This document shows, in pieces, positions 17,903 through 26,384 of a DNA stretch of 64,000 bases. Each line of letters opens with the position of its first letter. The stretch's first letter is position 1. The notes under the pieces are model-generated. The model searched no databases, had not been told where the DNA came from, and saw only the letters and a list, made by a program, of their open reading frames with translations. The DNA is from Lentibacillus daqui (GTDB lineage Bacteria; Bacillota; Bacilli; Bacillales; Amphibacillaceae), in the NCBI RefSeq assembly GCF_027186265.1, contig NZ_CP114176.1:248001-312000 (forward strand). The letters are read 5' to 3'. The position numbers and the translations under genes were made by a program.

Positions 17903-17985
17903 CGTTCTAAGTGGGACGTTTCCGCACTCCAAAGAGGTTTGAGACATTACGCTTGCATGAGGTGACAAAGTGGGTTATTATGTAA

Positions 17986-17997
17986 TTGATCAATCAA
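17986..17997. promoter_or_regulatory. TetR-type operator 1
   Basis: TTGATCAATCAA, sharing the TTGATCAA core with the sites at 18586 and 18677. It lies 28 bases before the TetR start, so autorepression is likely. Confidence 0.7.
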
Positions 17998-18024
17998 TAA
18001 TAAACTGTGGGCAGGGGTTTTGCA

Positions 18025-18540
18025 ATGGTTAGACCGAAAAAGGCGAATCGGAAGGAAGAGATTCTGGAGGCGGGGTTAGAAGTATTTGCGAAACGGGGTT
18101 ATTATAATACAACGACCGCGCTTATTGCAGAAAAAGCAGGCATATCTCAACCATATGTCTTTAGATTTTTTAAAACAAAGGAAGAATTGTTTGTCGCGGC
18201 TTTAGACCGATCATTTGAAAGAATCCTTCAAACCTTTAAAAGTGTGGAGGCTAACTCGGACCAATTGGTTACCAAAATGATTGAAGCCTATGAAGCGTTG
18301 TCTGTATTACATCCGAATGAAATTTCCTTGCAGGTGATAGGAATTTCCGTAACGGAAGAAGCCATACGAAATTCGATGAAAGAGGGATTGTCTCGTATTA
18401 GAAGCTACACCTTGGAAAGGTTTAAATCAGCGGGGATAAAGAATGCTGAAAGAGAAGCTACTACATTTCAAGCAAGAGGGATGTTATGTAATATTTCTTA
18501 TTTCTTAGATCTTCCCGAGCTTATTGATCAAACGAAATAA
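18025..18540 (+). CDS. TetR/AcrR family transcriptional regulator
   Basis: One-component repressor with an N-terminal helix-turn-helix (KEEILEAGLEVFAKRGYYNT and ISQPYVFRFFKTKEELF as recognition helix) and a divergent ligand-binding half. ATG 18025 is chosen because AGGGG lies seven bases upstream; a GTG at 18007 has no such site. It precedes an atypical short-chain reductase gene on the same strand, and both genes carry copies of the palindrome TTGATCAA in their upstream regions. I infer that the pair is an inducible detoxification unit. The ligand is unknown. Confidence 0.88.
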   Translation: MVRPKKANRKEEILEAGLEVFAKRGYYNTTTALIAEKAGISQPYVFRFFKTKEELFVAALDRSFERILQTFKSVEANSDQLVTKMIEAYEALSVLHPNEISLQVIGISVTEEAIRNSMKEGLSRIRSYTLERFKSAGIKNAEREATTFQARGMLCNISYFLDLPELIDQTK

Positions 18541-18585
18541 ATAATCGAGTCAAGTTGATTATTTATTTTTTAAATTCAATTTAGT

Positions 18586-18596
18586 GATTGATCAAT
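18586..18596. promoter_or_regulatory. TetR-type operator 2
   Basis: GATTGATCAAT, a partial copy of the palindrome at 18677-18694, about 90 bases upstream of it. Confidence 0.6.
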
Positions 18597-18676
18597 AACT
18601 AATTGTGTTAGAAGAGTGAACCAAACTTATGCATAAAAGAAGTTTGAAATGTTATGTTTCATATTTTCTAACGTTA

Positions 18677-18694
18677 ATTGATTGATCAATCAAT
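18677..18694. promoter_or_regulatory. TetR-type operator 3, perfect 18-bp palindrome
   Basis: ATTGATTGATCAATCAAT is a perfect palindrome ending 22 bases before the start of the oxidoreductase gene. It is the strongest of the three related sites and the probable main operator. Confidence 0.8.
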
Positions 18695-18716
18695 AAATAA
18701 AAAGGAGCAGAGCAAA

Positions 18717-19670
18717 ATGAAAACTGCAATTGTATTAGGAGCAACTGGTGGAACAGGACAGGTCATTGTTTCAGAACTATTGGATAGAGGAATAGAAGTC
18801 ATTGCTTTCGGACGTTCCGAAAATAAATTGAAAGCATTAGCAAAAAAACACGATTTTAAACAGGGATTGTCATATAAGTTGGGTGATATATTTGATTACC
18901 AAACAATTATCGATGCGGCAAAAGATGCGGATGTTATATTCCAATGTGCAAATGTTCAATATCAAGAGATGGAGGAAAAACTTCACCTGCTTGGGGAAAG
19001 TGTGATGAAAGCAGCGGATATTATGCGGAAGAAGATTGTCATTGTTGATGGCATTTATGTATATGGACATCAAGTCGCCAAGGGTGATGAAAATCATCCA
19101 CAACATCCACATACAAAAAAGGGGAAGATAAGGGTTGCATTCGAGCATTTAATATTCAGTAACAAATGGGAAAATGTAAAAGCTTTAATTGTTCGGCTTC
19201 CGGATTATTATGGTCCAACCTCACAAAACTCTTATTTGCAGCCTACATTAGAAGGAATGGCTGCTCAAAAGACTTCTTTTTTTATTGGAAATTTGAAGAC
19301 ACCTCAGGAATATGTCTATTTACCAGATGCCGCGAAGATGATTGTGAATATAGCGGAAAAGGATGATGCTTACGGAGAGAACTGGAATATACCTGGTGCG
19401 GGATTGATTTCAGGTAAACAAATTGTCCAAATAGCTCGCAAGGTCACCGGTAATCGAAAAATGGTTATCCCTTTAAATAAAAATGTCATTCGTTTCATTG
19501 GTTTGTTTGATCCGTTTATGAGAGAAATTGTTGAAATCATGTACCTAACTAAAGAAGGGTTTGTGTTGAATGGTGAAAAATATGAGGAACGTATCGGGGA
19601 AATTTCGGCTACTCCGTTCAAAAACGGTCTTGAAGAAACGTTACGACATTACATGTGGGAAAAAAATTAG
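18717..19670 (+). CDS. NAD(P)-binding atypical SDR / epimerase-like protein
   Basis: Rossmann-fold protein of the extended or atypical short-chain dehydrogenase family. The nucleotide motif is VLGATGGTGQ near the N-terminus (GxxGxxG), followed by DVIFQCANVQY and VDGIYVYGHQ, where a Tyr takes the place of the usual YxxxK region. The substrate domain contains RLPDYYGPTSQNSYL, resembling NAD-dependent epimerases. AAGGAG at 18702 supports ATG 18717; earlier in-frame codons overlap the palindromic operator. Probably regulated by the adjacent TetR protein. The reaction is not known; NmrA-like or quinone reductase activity is possible. Confidence 0.82.
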   Translation: MKTAIVLGATGGTGQVIVSELLDRGIEVIAFGRSENKLKALAKKHDFKQGLSYKLGDIFDYQTIIDAAKDADVIFQCANVQYQEMEEKLHLLGESVMKAADIMRKKIVIVDGIYVYGHQVAKGDENHPQHPHTKKGKIRVAFEHLIFSNKWENVKALIVRLPDYYGPTSQNSYLQPTLEGMAAQKTSFFIGNLKTPQEYVYLPDAAKMIVNIAEKDDAYGENWNIPGAGLISGKQIVQIARKVTGNRKMVIPLNKNVIRFIGLFDPFMREIVEIMYLTKEGFVLNGEKYEERIGEISATPFKNGLEETLRHYMWEKN

Positions 19671-19836
19671 ACTTTGACCGTTCGGAGTATTATAACAGTT
19701 TAGGCAGATTTATAACGTTATGCTAATGTAAGCGGTAAGGCTATAGCATAAACACCTGGAAAGATAACTGATAGACCAAAGATTCCCATTCTACACCTTA
19801 CGTGTCAAAATTCCATGTTTGTGGTATTCTATATAT

Positions 19837-19980
19837 AGAAGATCATACAATATTAAAAACCGCACCATGTTCCAGCATGGCGCGGTTACAATAAGACCAA
19901 CCCCATCAAGAGGGGTTAGGCACAGAAGGTTAGTAATCCCTCAATGCCAGGCTATGGTGCATGAGGGGTTATTTTTATTT
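19837..19980 (+). ncRNA. Structured RNA related to the antitoxin RNA at 27833; probable decayed type I module
   Basis: A promoter (GTGTCA 19802-19807, 17 bases, TGG-TATTCT 19825-19830) leads into hairpins 19858-19887 and AACCCC/GGGGTT (about 19900-19918), then the motifs GGCACAGA and GTAATCCCTCA and a terminator stem (19938-19943 with 19962-19967) with a T-rich tail. The same order of motifs recurs at 27833-27957. The opposite strand encodes GNKNNPSCTIAWH-stop, aligning with the end of the toxin there, but the toxin's N-terminus is absent. The last stem lies 34 bases before the next gene, so it may now act as a leader terminator for it. Confidence 0.6.
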
Positions 19981-20013
19981 CCCATGAATTAGGTTTGAAA
20001 GGAGTAGCAAATA

Positions 20014-20988
20014 ATGAAGCTGGGAATTTTGGATCAAATGGCACAACCTAAAGGCATAGGTGCAGAGGAAACAGCGCGAAGAACCATTGAAATGGCGCAA
20101 GCGGTCGAACGATTCGGTTATGAGCGATATTGGTTTGCGGAACACCATGCTACAAAAGGATTGGCATCAAGTTCACCGGAAATTATGATGGCGGCCGTTG
20201 CTGCAAAAACAAACAGGATGAAGGTTGGCAGTGGCGGGATTTTGTTGCCACAGTATAGTGCGTATAAAATAGCAGCCCAGTTATCCCAGTTACAGGCGCT
20301 TTTCCCAGGAAGAATAGAGGCAGGTGTGGGACGTTCGCCTGGTGGTGGAGAAACAATCCGGGCATTATTGGCAGATGGAAAACCAAATCAGTTGGCTGAC
20401 TATCCTGAAAAATTGACGGATCTAATCACCTTCTTGAATCGGGATGGAAAGGTTCAGGCAGCACCACGTACGGAAAGTGGTCCAAGTTTATATTCGTTAG
20501 GGCTGGGAGAAAATAGTGCAAAACTTGCAGCTGAACTGGGCATAGGCTATGTGTACGGCCATTTTATCAATCCTGCCAGAGGAGAAGCGGCCCATGAAAC
20601 GTATCGGGAATATTTCAGGCCGGGTTATTTGGATCAACCTCGGGAACGCTCAGCAATTTTTGTGATCTGCGGGGAAACGGATGAACATGCCGAGGAACTT
20701 GCGATTAGTCAGGATGTTTGGCTACTTCAGGTCGAAAAAGGTCTGGACAGCAGGATGCCAAGTGTGGACGAGGCCAAGACAAAGACAAAAAGCTGGAGTA
20801 AGGATGAACAAAAACAGATGCATAAAAACCGGGAACGGATGATTATTGGAGGACCTCAGAAAGTGAAAAATGAATTACTCCGCTTGTCTGAACGTTATCA
20901 ATGTGACGATTGGCTGATTCTGACCAATATTTACAGTTTTGATGAAAAGATTCATTCTTATCAGCGAATGATGGAATTGTTTGCATAA
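20014..20988 (+). CDS. LLM-class flavin-dependent oxidoreductase
   Basis: Bacterial luciferase-like monooxygenase (FMN/F420-type TIM barrel) of 324 residues. It has the N-terminal KLGILDQ strand, YERYWFAEHHATKGLASSSP (the WxxEHH motif of the family), the MKVGSGGILLPQYSAYKIAAQ segment and VGRSPGG. This points to the MsnO8/YwcH group of small LLM enzymes, whose substrates are mostly unknown. AAAGGAG precedes ATG 20014. The gene sits directly behind the structured RNA at 19837-19980 and ends in a terminator at 20989. Confidence 0.9.
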   Translation: MKLGILDQMAQPKGIGAEETARRTIEMAQAVERFGYERYWFAEHHATKGLASSSPEIMMAAVAAKTNRMKVGSGGILLPQYSAYKIAAQLSQLQALFPGRIEAGVGRSPGGGETIRALLADGKPNQLADYPEKLTDLITFLNRDGKVQAAPRTESGPSLYSLGLGENSAKLAAELGIGYVYGHFINPARGEAAHETYREYFRPGYLDQPRERSAIFVICGETDEHAEELAISQDVWLLQVEKGLDSRMPSVDEAKTKTKSWSKDEQKQMHKNRERMIIGGPQKVKNELLRLSERYQCDDWLILTNIYSFDEKIHSYQRMMELFA

Positions 20989-21034
20989 AAAATAAGCAGC
21001 AAAGCCCCAGTACACAGGACCTGCTGCTTATTTT
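20989..21034 (+). terminator. Intrinsic terminator, its left arm duplicated at 21165
   Basis: AAATAAGCAGCA pairs with TGCTGCTTATTTT. The left half (ATAAGCAGCAAAGCCCCAG) occurs again at about 21160-21178, on the other side of the repeat array, without a matching right arm. Confidence 0.85.
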
Positions 21035-21060
21035 GGTGTTCCCCCAAGCAAAGGGTGCAA

Positions 21061-21145
21061 CCGCCCGAACAGGAAGCAAAACCCAAAACCGCTCGAACCT
21101 TGAGTGCAACCACTCGAAAAAGCAGCTGAGACGCTCAAGTATAAG
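21061..21145. repeat. Periodic array, core word CCGCTCGA
   Basis: Cores CCGCCCGA (21061), CCGCTCGA (21089), CCACTCGA (21110) and ACGCTCAA (21131). The last three steps are 21 bases each and the first is 28, that is 21 plus 7. The array lies between convergent genes, like those at 4363 and 61528. Confidence 0.75.
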
Positions 21146-21218
21146 TTTCAACCACACAATAAGCAGCAAAGCCCCAGGTACGCGTTTTGCAGCCTGTTTT
21201 GTTTAAAGGGTTCTTAGG

Positions 21219-22892
21219 TCAAAATCGTCCTGATTTAAGAATCGAATACAATAACCAAAGAAACATTAATATCGCCACGACAAAGCCAATTTCAATCGCC
21301 GGGAGCCTCCAAAGAATGGAGGATTGACCGCTTAATGCCGAACCGACAATAAGTCCGACCATGATAATACTGAAGGAAAGCAAGACGATACTAAAGGATA
21401 ACCGGTTGCTGATGCGATCCAGTTTCTTTAAAAATATTTCCGATTTTTCAAGAGAAATTTCGATTGGTAACTTTCCTTTTTTTACCATTGAGGTTAATTC
21501 CCGAATGTTCTTGGGAATATCGGCAATAATCTCACCGTATTCCGTCCACTGGTGAAAAGCAGTTTCAACCCAATTTTTCGGATTGAGACGCTCTCTAAAT
21601 AATTTACGGCCAAAAGGTTCAGCCAGTTTCATAATACTAATGTCGGGATCCAGTCTTTCTACCATTGCTTCCAAGGTAAGGAGGGTTTTCCCAAGTAATG
21701 TGAGATCAGGAGGGATCTGGATGTAATGCCGGTGTGCAACGGCAAACAAATCGTTAACCGCTTCCCCGATACTTACCTCTTTTAACGGGATATCATAATA
21801 TTTGACCCGCAATTGATCAACATCTGACCGTAACAATTGGATGTTGACATCATCGGGAACCAGTCCCATGCGGCTAATCGCCTTAATCACCCCGTCTGTA
21901 TTATCACGCATCATGGAAATAACCAATGATGCAAAATTGGCTTTCATTTCCGGGGTTAACCGGCCGACCATGCCAAAGTCCATAAAAACAATGGTTTCAT
22001 CAGGTAGGACAGCTACATTCCCCGGGTGTGGGTCACCATGAAAAAATCCTTCCATAAAAACTTGGTGGAAGATGGCATTGGCCACCCGTTCTGCCAGTAT
22101 TCTCTTATTGTATCCTTTTTCGGAAAGCTCCTCTAATTTGTTCAACTTAATCCCATCAATATATTCCATTGTCAGCACTTTCTTGGAGCAGTATTTCCAG
22201 TAGACTTTCGGGATCTGAATATGCGGATGATCACTAAATTGTTTCGTGATCTTTTCCGCGTTTCGTCCTTCTACGTTATAATCCAGTTCAGCCAGAATTG
22301 CATTGGCAAATTCATCAACGATCTCGGAAATTTGATATTGAGCAGCCCATTCCAGTCGAAATTCTGCTAACACCGCCAGTTTCCGCAGTATTTCCAAATC
22401 GGTTTTCATGTCTTTTTCGATTTGGGGGCGTTGGACTTTGACCGCAACCTGTTCCCCTGATTTAAGAACAGCATGATGGACTTGACCAATCGATGCTGCA
22501 CCAAGCGGCGTTTCATCGAATGTCCGGAATATTTTGTTCAATGGCATGCCTAATTCTTGTTCGATAAGTTCCTGTACATTCTCGAATGGAAATGGTGGTA
22601 CTTCATCCTGGAGTTTTTCCAATTCCCGAATAATGTCATCGGGGAGCAAGTCTGGCCTTGTACTGGCAAATTGCCCCATTTTAACAAATGTTGGTCCCAG
22701 CTCTTCCAAAAATGAGCGGATTCGTTCCCCGAGTGTTTTGTCATATTTTTGCCGTTTGGCGGCGAAACGCTTCGGTAAAGGAATAAGTTCATGCAGCCCT
22801 AATTCCTTCACAATATAGCCGAAGCCATTCCTGGAAAAGGCGACAACTATTTCCCGGTAGCGTTGCATATGACGGATACGTTGTTCAAAAAT
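21219..22892 (-). CDS. ABC1/UbiB (AarF) family atypical kinase
   Basis: Protein-kinase-like fold ATPase of the UbiB/ADCK family, membrane-anchored by two C-terminal helices (IVLLSFSIIMVGLIVGSAL and IGFVVAILMFLWLLYSIL). Family motifs are visible: KMGQFASTRPDLLP (KxGQ), GAASIGQVH (AxxGQ), VAVKVQRP (Lys), EGFFHGDPHPGNV and FMDFGMVG (DFG). The frame extends to 23039, but AAAGGAGG at 22901-22908 fits only an AUU codon at 22892 (spacing 8), giving MFEQRIRHMQRYREI, which is where family members normally begin. No ATG/GTG/TTG with a ribosome site competes. The resulting 558 residues match the usual length. Bacilli lack ubiquinone; a role in menaquinone or lipid handling is only inferred. Confidence 0.88.
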   Translation of the reverse strand: MFEQRIRHMQRYREIVVAFSRNGFGYIVKELGLHELIPLPKRFAAKRQKYDKTLGERIRSFLEELGPTFVKMGQFASTRPDLLPDDIIRELEKLQDEVPPFPFENVQELIEQELGMPLNKIFRTFDETPLGAASIGQVHHAVLKSGEQVAVKVQRPQIEKDMKTDLEILRKLAVLAEFRLEWAAQYQISEIVDEFANAILAELDYNVEGRNAEKITKQFSDHPHIQIPKVYWKYCSKKVLTMEYIDGIKLNKLEELSEKGYNKRILAERVANAIFHQVFMEGFFHGDPHPGNVAVLPDETIVFMDFGMVGRLTPEMKANFASLVISMMRDNTDGVIKAISRMGLVPDDVNIQLLRSDVDQLRVKYYDIPLKEVSIGEAVNDLFAVAHRHYIQIPPDLTLLGKTLLTLEAMVERLDPDISIMKLAEPFGRKLFRERLNPKNWVETAFHQWTEYGEIIADIPKNIRELTSMVKKGKLPIEISLEKSEIFLKKLDRISNRLSFSIVLLSFSIIMVGLIVGSALSGQSSILWRLPAIEIGFVVAILMFLWLLYSILKSGRF

Positions 22893-23146
22893 GGGAATCT
22901 CCTCCTTTACCGGGTTGTTTTTCTTTATGAGCTGTGTTTGGCAGCTTAATGATTTAATACCAAAACCAGCAGCTTGTTCGGTATATTTTTCCTTAGTTTC
23001 ATTTTGTATACTATACCACTCATCGGGCGATACATACAAAGAATTGTAATGTGATCATCAGAGGATGCAATCTTTTGGAAAATGAACTGAGTCAAGAATA
23101 AAACATCAAAAAATATACGGGGAAAAAAAGAGCGCTTGACATTCTG

Positions 23147-24520
23147 TTAGTATTGAATATCAAATTTCTCCAATTTGTTATAAAGGGTGACGCGTGAGAT
23201 TCCCAGAATTTTTGCAGCTGCTGATTTATTTCCGTTTGTTTGTCCTAGTGCGTCCATAATCCGCTGTTTTTCCATATTTTCCTTTTCTTTAGGCAAAGAT
23301 GGTTGTATCGTATGGGATTCGATGCGCAACGATGGGGATGGCTGCTGGTGGAAACTTAGCAGATCCTGCCTGGTCACAACGGCTTTCTCGGAAAGGATCA
23401 CGATTCGCTCCATTAAATTCCGGAGTTCTCTTACATTTCCGGTCCAGTGAAAAGTCGTTAACAATTCAAGTGCATCCTGTTCCATCATCGGAACGGGCAC
23501 TTGGTATTTGGCGGCAAATTGTTTCAGAAATAATTGTGCCAGTCCCGGAATATCTGCCGTCCGTTCCCGTAGTGGCGGCATGGTTAATTGAATAATATCC
23601 AAACGATAAAATAAGTCAGAACGAAATCGCTTTTCTTCCATCAATTGTTCCAGGTTTTGGTTCGTAGCGGCGATAAAACGCACATTTATCTGTTTTCCTT
23701 TGGAGTCACCAATCCGATAAATGGTATTTTCCTGTAACACCCGGAGCAGTTTGACTTGCATTTCCAGCGGTAGTTCTCCCACTTCATCGAGAAATAATGT
23801 GCCTTCATTCGCCATTTCAATTTTTCCCGCTTTCCCATTTTTCTCCGCACCGGTAAATGATCCACCTTCATAGCCAAACAATTCACTTTCAAATAAGGCA
23901 ACCGGAATCGCGCCACAGTTGACCGGGATAAATGGCCCGTCTTTTCGGGTACTTGCATCATGAATAGCCCGGGCACATATTTCTTTTCCTGTTCCGCTTT
24001 CTCCAAGGATTAGTGTTGTCGCGTCCGTTTTCGCTGCTTTGCGAGCGATACGGATGACTTGATTCAGTGCTACACTTTCTCCTTTTAATTTGGCAAAAGG
24101 TGTCTCTCCATTCGTGGTATTTACTTGTTGTCGTAGTTCATTCAACTCCACCGAGGTTGACATCAAATTATCATTTAATTTAACGATTTGTGTGATATCC
24201 CGCTCCACTGAAACAGAGCCGATGATCCGATTGTTTTGATCAAATACAGGTGCTGCATTAATCACTACATGTTTATTCTCTTGTGGACGGTGATAAGCAT
24301 TTTTTACAGGTTCCTGTGTTTTGAGTACTTTTAATACCATTAAATCGTCATGATGGAAAAACTTGTTGATTGGCTGATGCAGAATCTCGGATTTGTGGAT
24401 GTTGTAGGTATGAACGGCTGCATCATTCCAGTAGATTACCTCCCGATTGACGTTGATAACAGTGATTGCATCATCTTCTGCACCTAAGACGGCGTTTAAA
24501 ACATGGTAATCATAATCCAT
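23147..24520 (-). CDS. Sigma-54-dependent activator (RocR/PutR type)
   Basis: Enhancer-binding activator for the proline/arginine catabolism genes transcribed divergently from it. It has a PAS sensor (about residues 10-115), then the AAA+ domain with Walker A GESGTGKE, the sigma-54 contact loop ELFGYEGGSFTGAEKNGKAG (GAFTGA variant GSFTGA), Walker B GTLFLDEVGELP, and a Fis-type helix-turn-helix at the end (GNKSAAAKILGISRVTLYNKL). Its 457 residues and order match RocR. Its promoter on the minus strand (TATAAT at 24576-24571) overlaps a perfect cre match, suggesting CcpA control of the regulator. Ligand could be ornithine, citrulline or proline. Confidence 0.9.
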   Translation of the reverse strand: MDYDYHVLNAVLGAEDDAITVINVNREVIYWNDAAVHTYNIHKSEILHQPINKFFHHDDLMVLKVLKTQEPVKNAYHRPQENKHVVINAAPVFDQNNRIIGSVSVERDITQIVKLNDNLMSTSVELNELRQQVNTTNGETPFAKLKGESVALNQVIRIARKAAKTDATTLILGESGTGKEICARAIHDASTRKDGPFIPVNCGAIPVALFESELFGYEGGSFTGAEKNGKAGKIEMANEGTLFLDEVGELPLEMQVKLLRVLQENTIYRIGDSKGKQINVRFIAATNQNLEQLMEEKRFRSDLFYRLDIIQLTMPPLRERTADIPGLAQLFLKQFAAKYQVPVPMMEQDALELLTTFHWTGNVRELRNLMERIVILSEKAVVTRQDLLSFHQQPSPSLRIESHTIQPSLPKEKENMEKQRIMDALGQTNGNKSAAAKILGISRVTLYNKLEKFDIQY

Positions 24521-24554
24521 TTCACTTCACCTCCGAATTGTAAGGCAATTGTAA

Positions 24555-24598
24555 ATGTAAGCGTAAACTTATTATACACTTTTGTACATATAGTTTAC
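24555..24598. promoter_or_regulatory. cre box and GTAAACT dyad in the regulator-rocA intergenic region
   Basis: ATGTAAGCGTAAACT (24555-24569) agrees at every position with the CcpA consensus WTGNAANCGNWNNCW. GTAAACT (24563-24569) and AGTTTAC (24592-24598) form an inverted repeat about 115-150 bases upstream of the SigL promoter, a fit distance for an activator's enhancer. The regulator's own minus-strand -10 lies between the arms. Confidence 0.65.
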
Positions 24599-24712
24599 AA
24601 ATAATCATTTCATAGTATGCCAGAAAATATCAGCTATCATTACGTGGATAGTCGGTTATTTCATTGATATCATGGCTTTTTCACTTCCTAATTTATAATA
24701 GAATAATAAAGT

Positions 24713-24728
24713 TGGCATGATTCTTGCT
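24713..24728 (+). promoter_or_regulatory. SigL (sigma-54) -24/-12 promoter of rocA
   Basis: TGGCATGATTCTTGCT agrees with the TGGCAC-N5-TTGCW consensus at all but one position, with exact spacing. It lies 58 bases before the rocA start. Confidence 0.9.
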
Positions 24729-24785
24729 AATATTATAGATGAAAGCGCTAAATTTTTAAGGTTTTATATCAAGGAGGTTATTATA

Positions 24786-26333
24786 TTGGCATTACCTTTT
24801 AAACATGAACCATTTACAGACTTTAATGATCCCACGAACCGTCAGGCATTTGAATCTGCCCTAAAACAGGTTAAAGGTGAGTTGGGAAAAGAATATCCAA
24901 TCGTGATCAATGGGGAAGAGATTTATACAGATGATAAGCTCGTTTCTGTAAACCCTGCTAACAAAGAGGAAGTTGTCGGTTACGTATCCAAAGCGACGAA
25001 AGAACATGTGGATCAAGCAATGGAAGCCGCTCTTGATGCGTTTAACACATGGCGCAGCTGGACACCAGAAGAACGTGCAGATGTCTTGTATAAAGCGGCA
25101 GCCATTGTCCGTCGCCGAAAGCATGAATTCTCTGCATGGCTGGCTTATGATGCAGGTAAGCCTTGGAGTCAAGCTGATGGAGGCGTGGCAGAAGGACTTG
25201 ATTTCCTGGAATACTATGCTCGGCAAATGGTTGAGCTTGGTCAAGGCAAGAAAGTAGAAGATCGTGCGAATGAACAGAATTCCTATTTCTATCAGCCAAT
25301 GGGACCTGGTGTCGTCATTCCACCATGGAATTTCGCTTTTGCGATTGTATGCGGTACCACAGTTGCACCGATTGTGGCGGGGAACCCAGTCCTGTTAAAA
25401 CCATCGGAAAACACACCAGTCATTGCCTACAAATTGGTAGAGGTATTAAAAGAAGCCGGACTGCCAAAAGGTGTACTCAACTTTGTACCAGGTGACCCGG
25501 CGGAAATCGGCGACTATCTTGTTGATCATAAAGACACACATTTTGTTAACTTTACCGGTTCACGTGCAACAGGAACCCGAATCATGGAACGCGCTGCCAA
25601 GGTGCAGGAAGGTCAAACATTCTTAAAACGCGTCGTCGCTGAAATGGGTGGTAAAGATACGATCATTGTTGATAATGATGCAGATCTTGATTTGGCTGCA
25701 GATGCCATTGTAAATTCAGCATTCGGTTTTTCCGGTCAGAAATGTTCTGCTTGTTCACGGGCGGTTATTCACAAGGATGTTTATGATGACGTGCTTGCCA
25801 AAGCGATTGAACTAACCAAGGAATTAACGATCGGCAACCCGACCGAAGAAAATGTTTATATGTCAGCGGTTATTAATCAGAAACAATTTGATAAAATCAA
25901 GAACTATATTGAGATCGGCAAGCAAGAAGGTGAACTTGCCTATGGTGGAGAAACAGATGATTCCAAGGGGTATTTTGTTCACCCAACAATCTTCAAGGAT
26001 TTGGATCCGAAAGCAAGAATCATGCAGGAAGAAATCTTTGGTCCGGTTGTAGCATTTGCTAAAGCCAACGATTTTGATGAATTGCTGGAAATTGCCAACA
26101 ACACGGAATATGGCTTAACTGGTGCAGTTATCTCCAATAATCGCGAGCACTTGAATCGTGCCCGTTATGAATTCCATGTTGGTAACCTGTACTTCAATCG
26201 CGGCTGTACCGCAGCAATCGTTGGATATCAACCATTTGGCGGATTTAAGATGTCTGGTACTGACTCCAAAGCAGGCGGCCCGGATTACTTGCAGCATTTC
26301 TTGGAAGCAAAAGTAGTATCTGAAGTATATTAA
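24786..26333 (+). CDS. rocA: 1-pyrroline-5-carboxylate (glutamate semialdehyde) dehydrogenase
   Basis: NAD-dependent oxidation of glutamate-5-semialdehyde to glutamate, the last step shared by proline and arginine breakdown. A 515-residue aldehyde dehydrogenase of the RocA/PutC type: PWNFAFAI (cofactor Asn), NFTGSRATGTRI (Rossmann), EMGGKD (general-base Glu) and SGQKCSACSR (catalytic Cys). AAGGAGG at 24771 with spacing 8 supports TTG 24786; the sigma-54 promoter lies upstream of this, so earlier in-frame codons are untranscribed or leader. It pairs with the proline dehydrogenase gene downstream, separated by a GC-rich repeat element. Confidence 0.96.
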   Translation: MALPFKHEPFTDFNDPTNRQAFESALKQVKGELGKEYPIVINGEEIYTDDKLVSVNPANKEEVVGYVSKATKEHVDQAMEAALDAFNTWRSWTPEERADVLYKAAAIVRRRKHEFSAWLAYDAGKPWSQADGGVAEGLDFLEYYARQMVELGQGKKVEDRANEQNSYFYQPMGPGVVIPPWNFAFAIVCGTTVAPIVAGNPVLLKPSENTPVIAYKLVEVLKEAGLPKGVLNFVPGDPAEIGDYLVDHKDTHFVNFTGSRATGTRIMERAAKVQEGQTFLKRVVAEMGGKDTIIVDNDADLDLAADAIVNSAFGFSGQKCSACSRAVIHKDVYDDVLAKAIELTKELTIGNPTEENVYMSAVINQKQFDKIKNYIEIGKQEGELAYGGETDDSKGYFVHPTIFKDLDPKARIMQEEIFGPVVAFAKANDFDELLEIANNTEYGLTGAVISNNREHLNRARYEFHVGNLYFNRGCTAAIVGYQPFGGFKMSGTDSKAGGPDYLQHFLEAKVVSEVY

Positions 26334-26384
26334 CCATCACGACTGCGGCAAATGCGTCCCTTACTTAGGTATTATAAAAATTAA

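Noticed and set aside
19837..19980. Known metabolite riboswitch before the LLM oxidoreductase
   Set aside because: It does not match any riboswitch consensus I know, and its homologue at 27833 lies opposite a toxin-like frame rather than directly before a plus-strand gene.
22893..23039. Upstream 49 codons of the UbiB-family frame
   Set aside because: No ribosome site, no resemblance to the family, and a strong ribosome site lies inside the segment.
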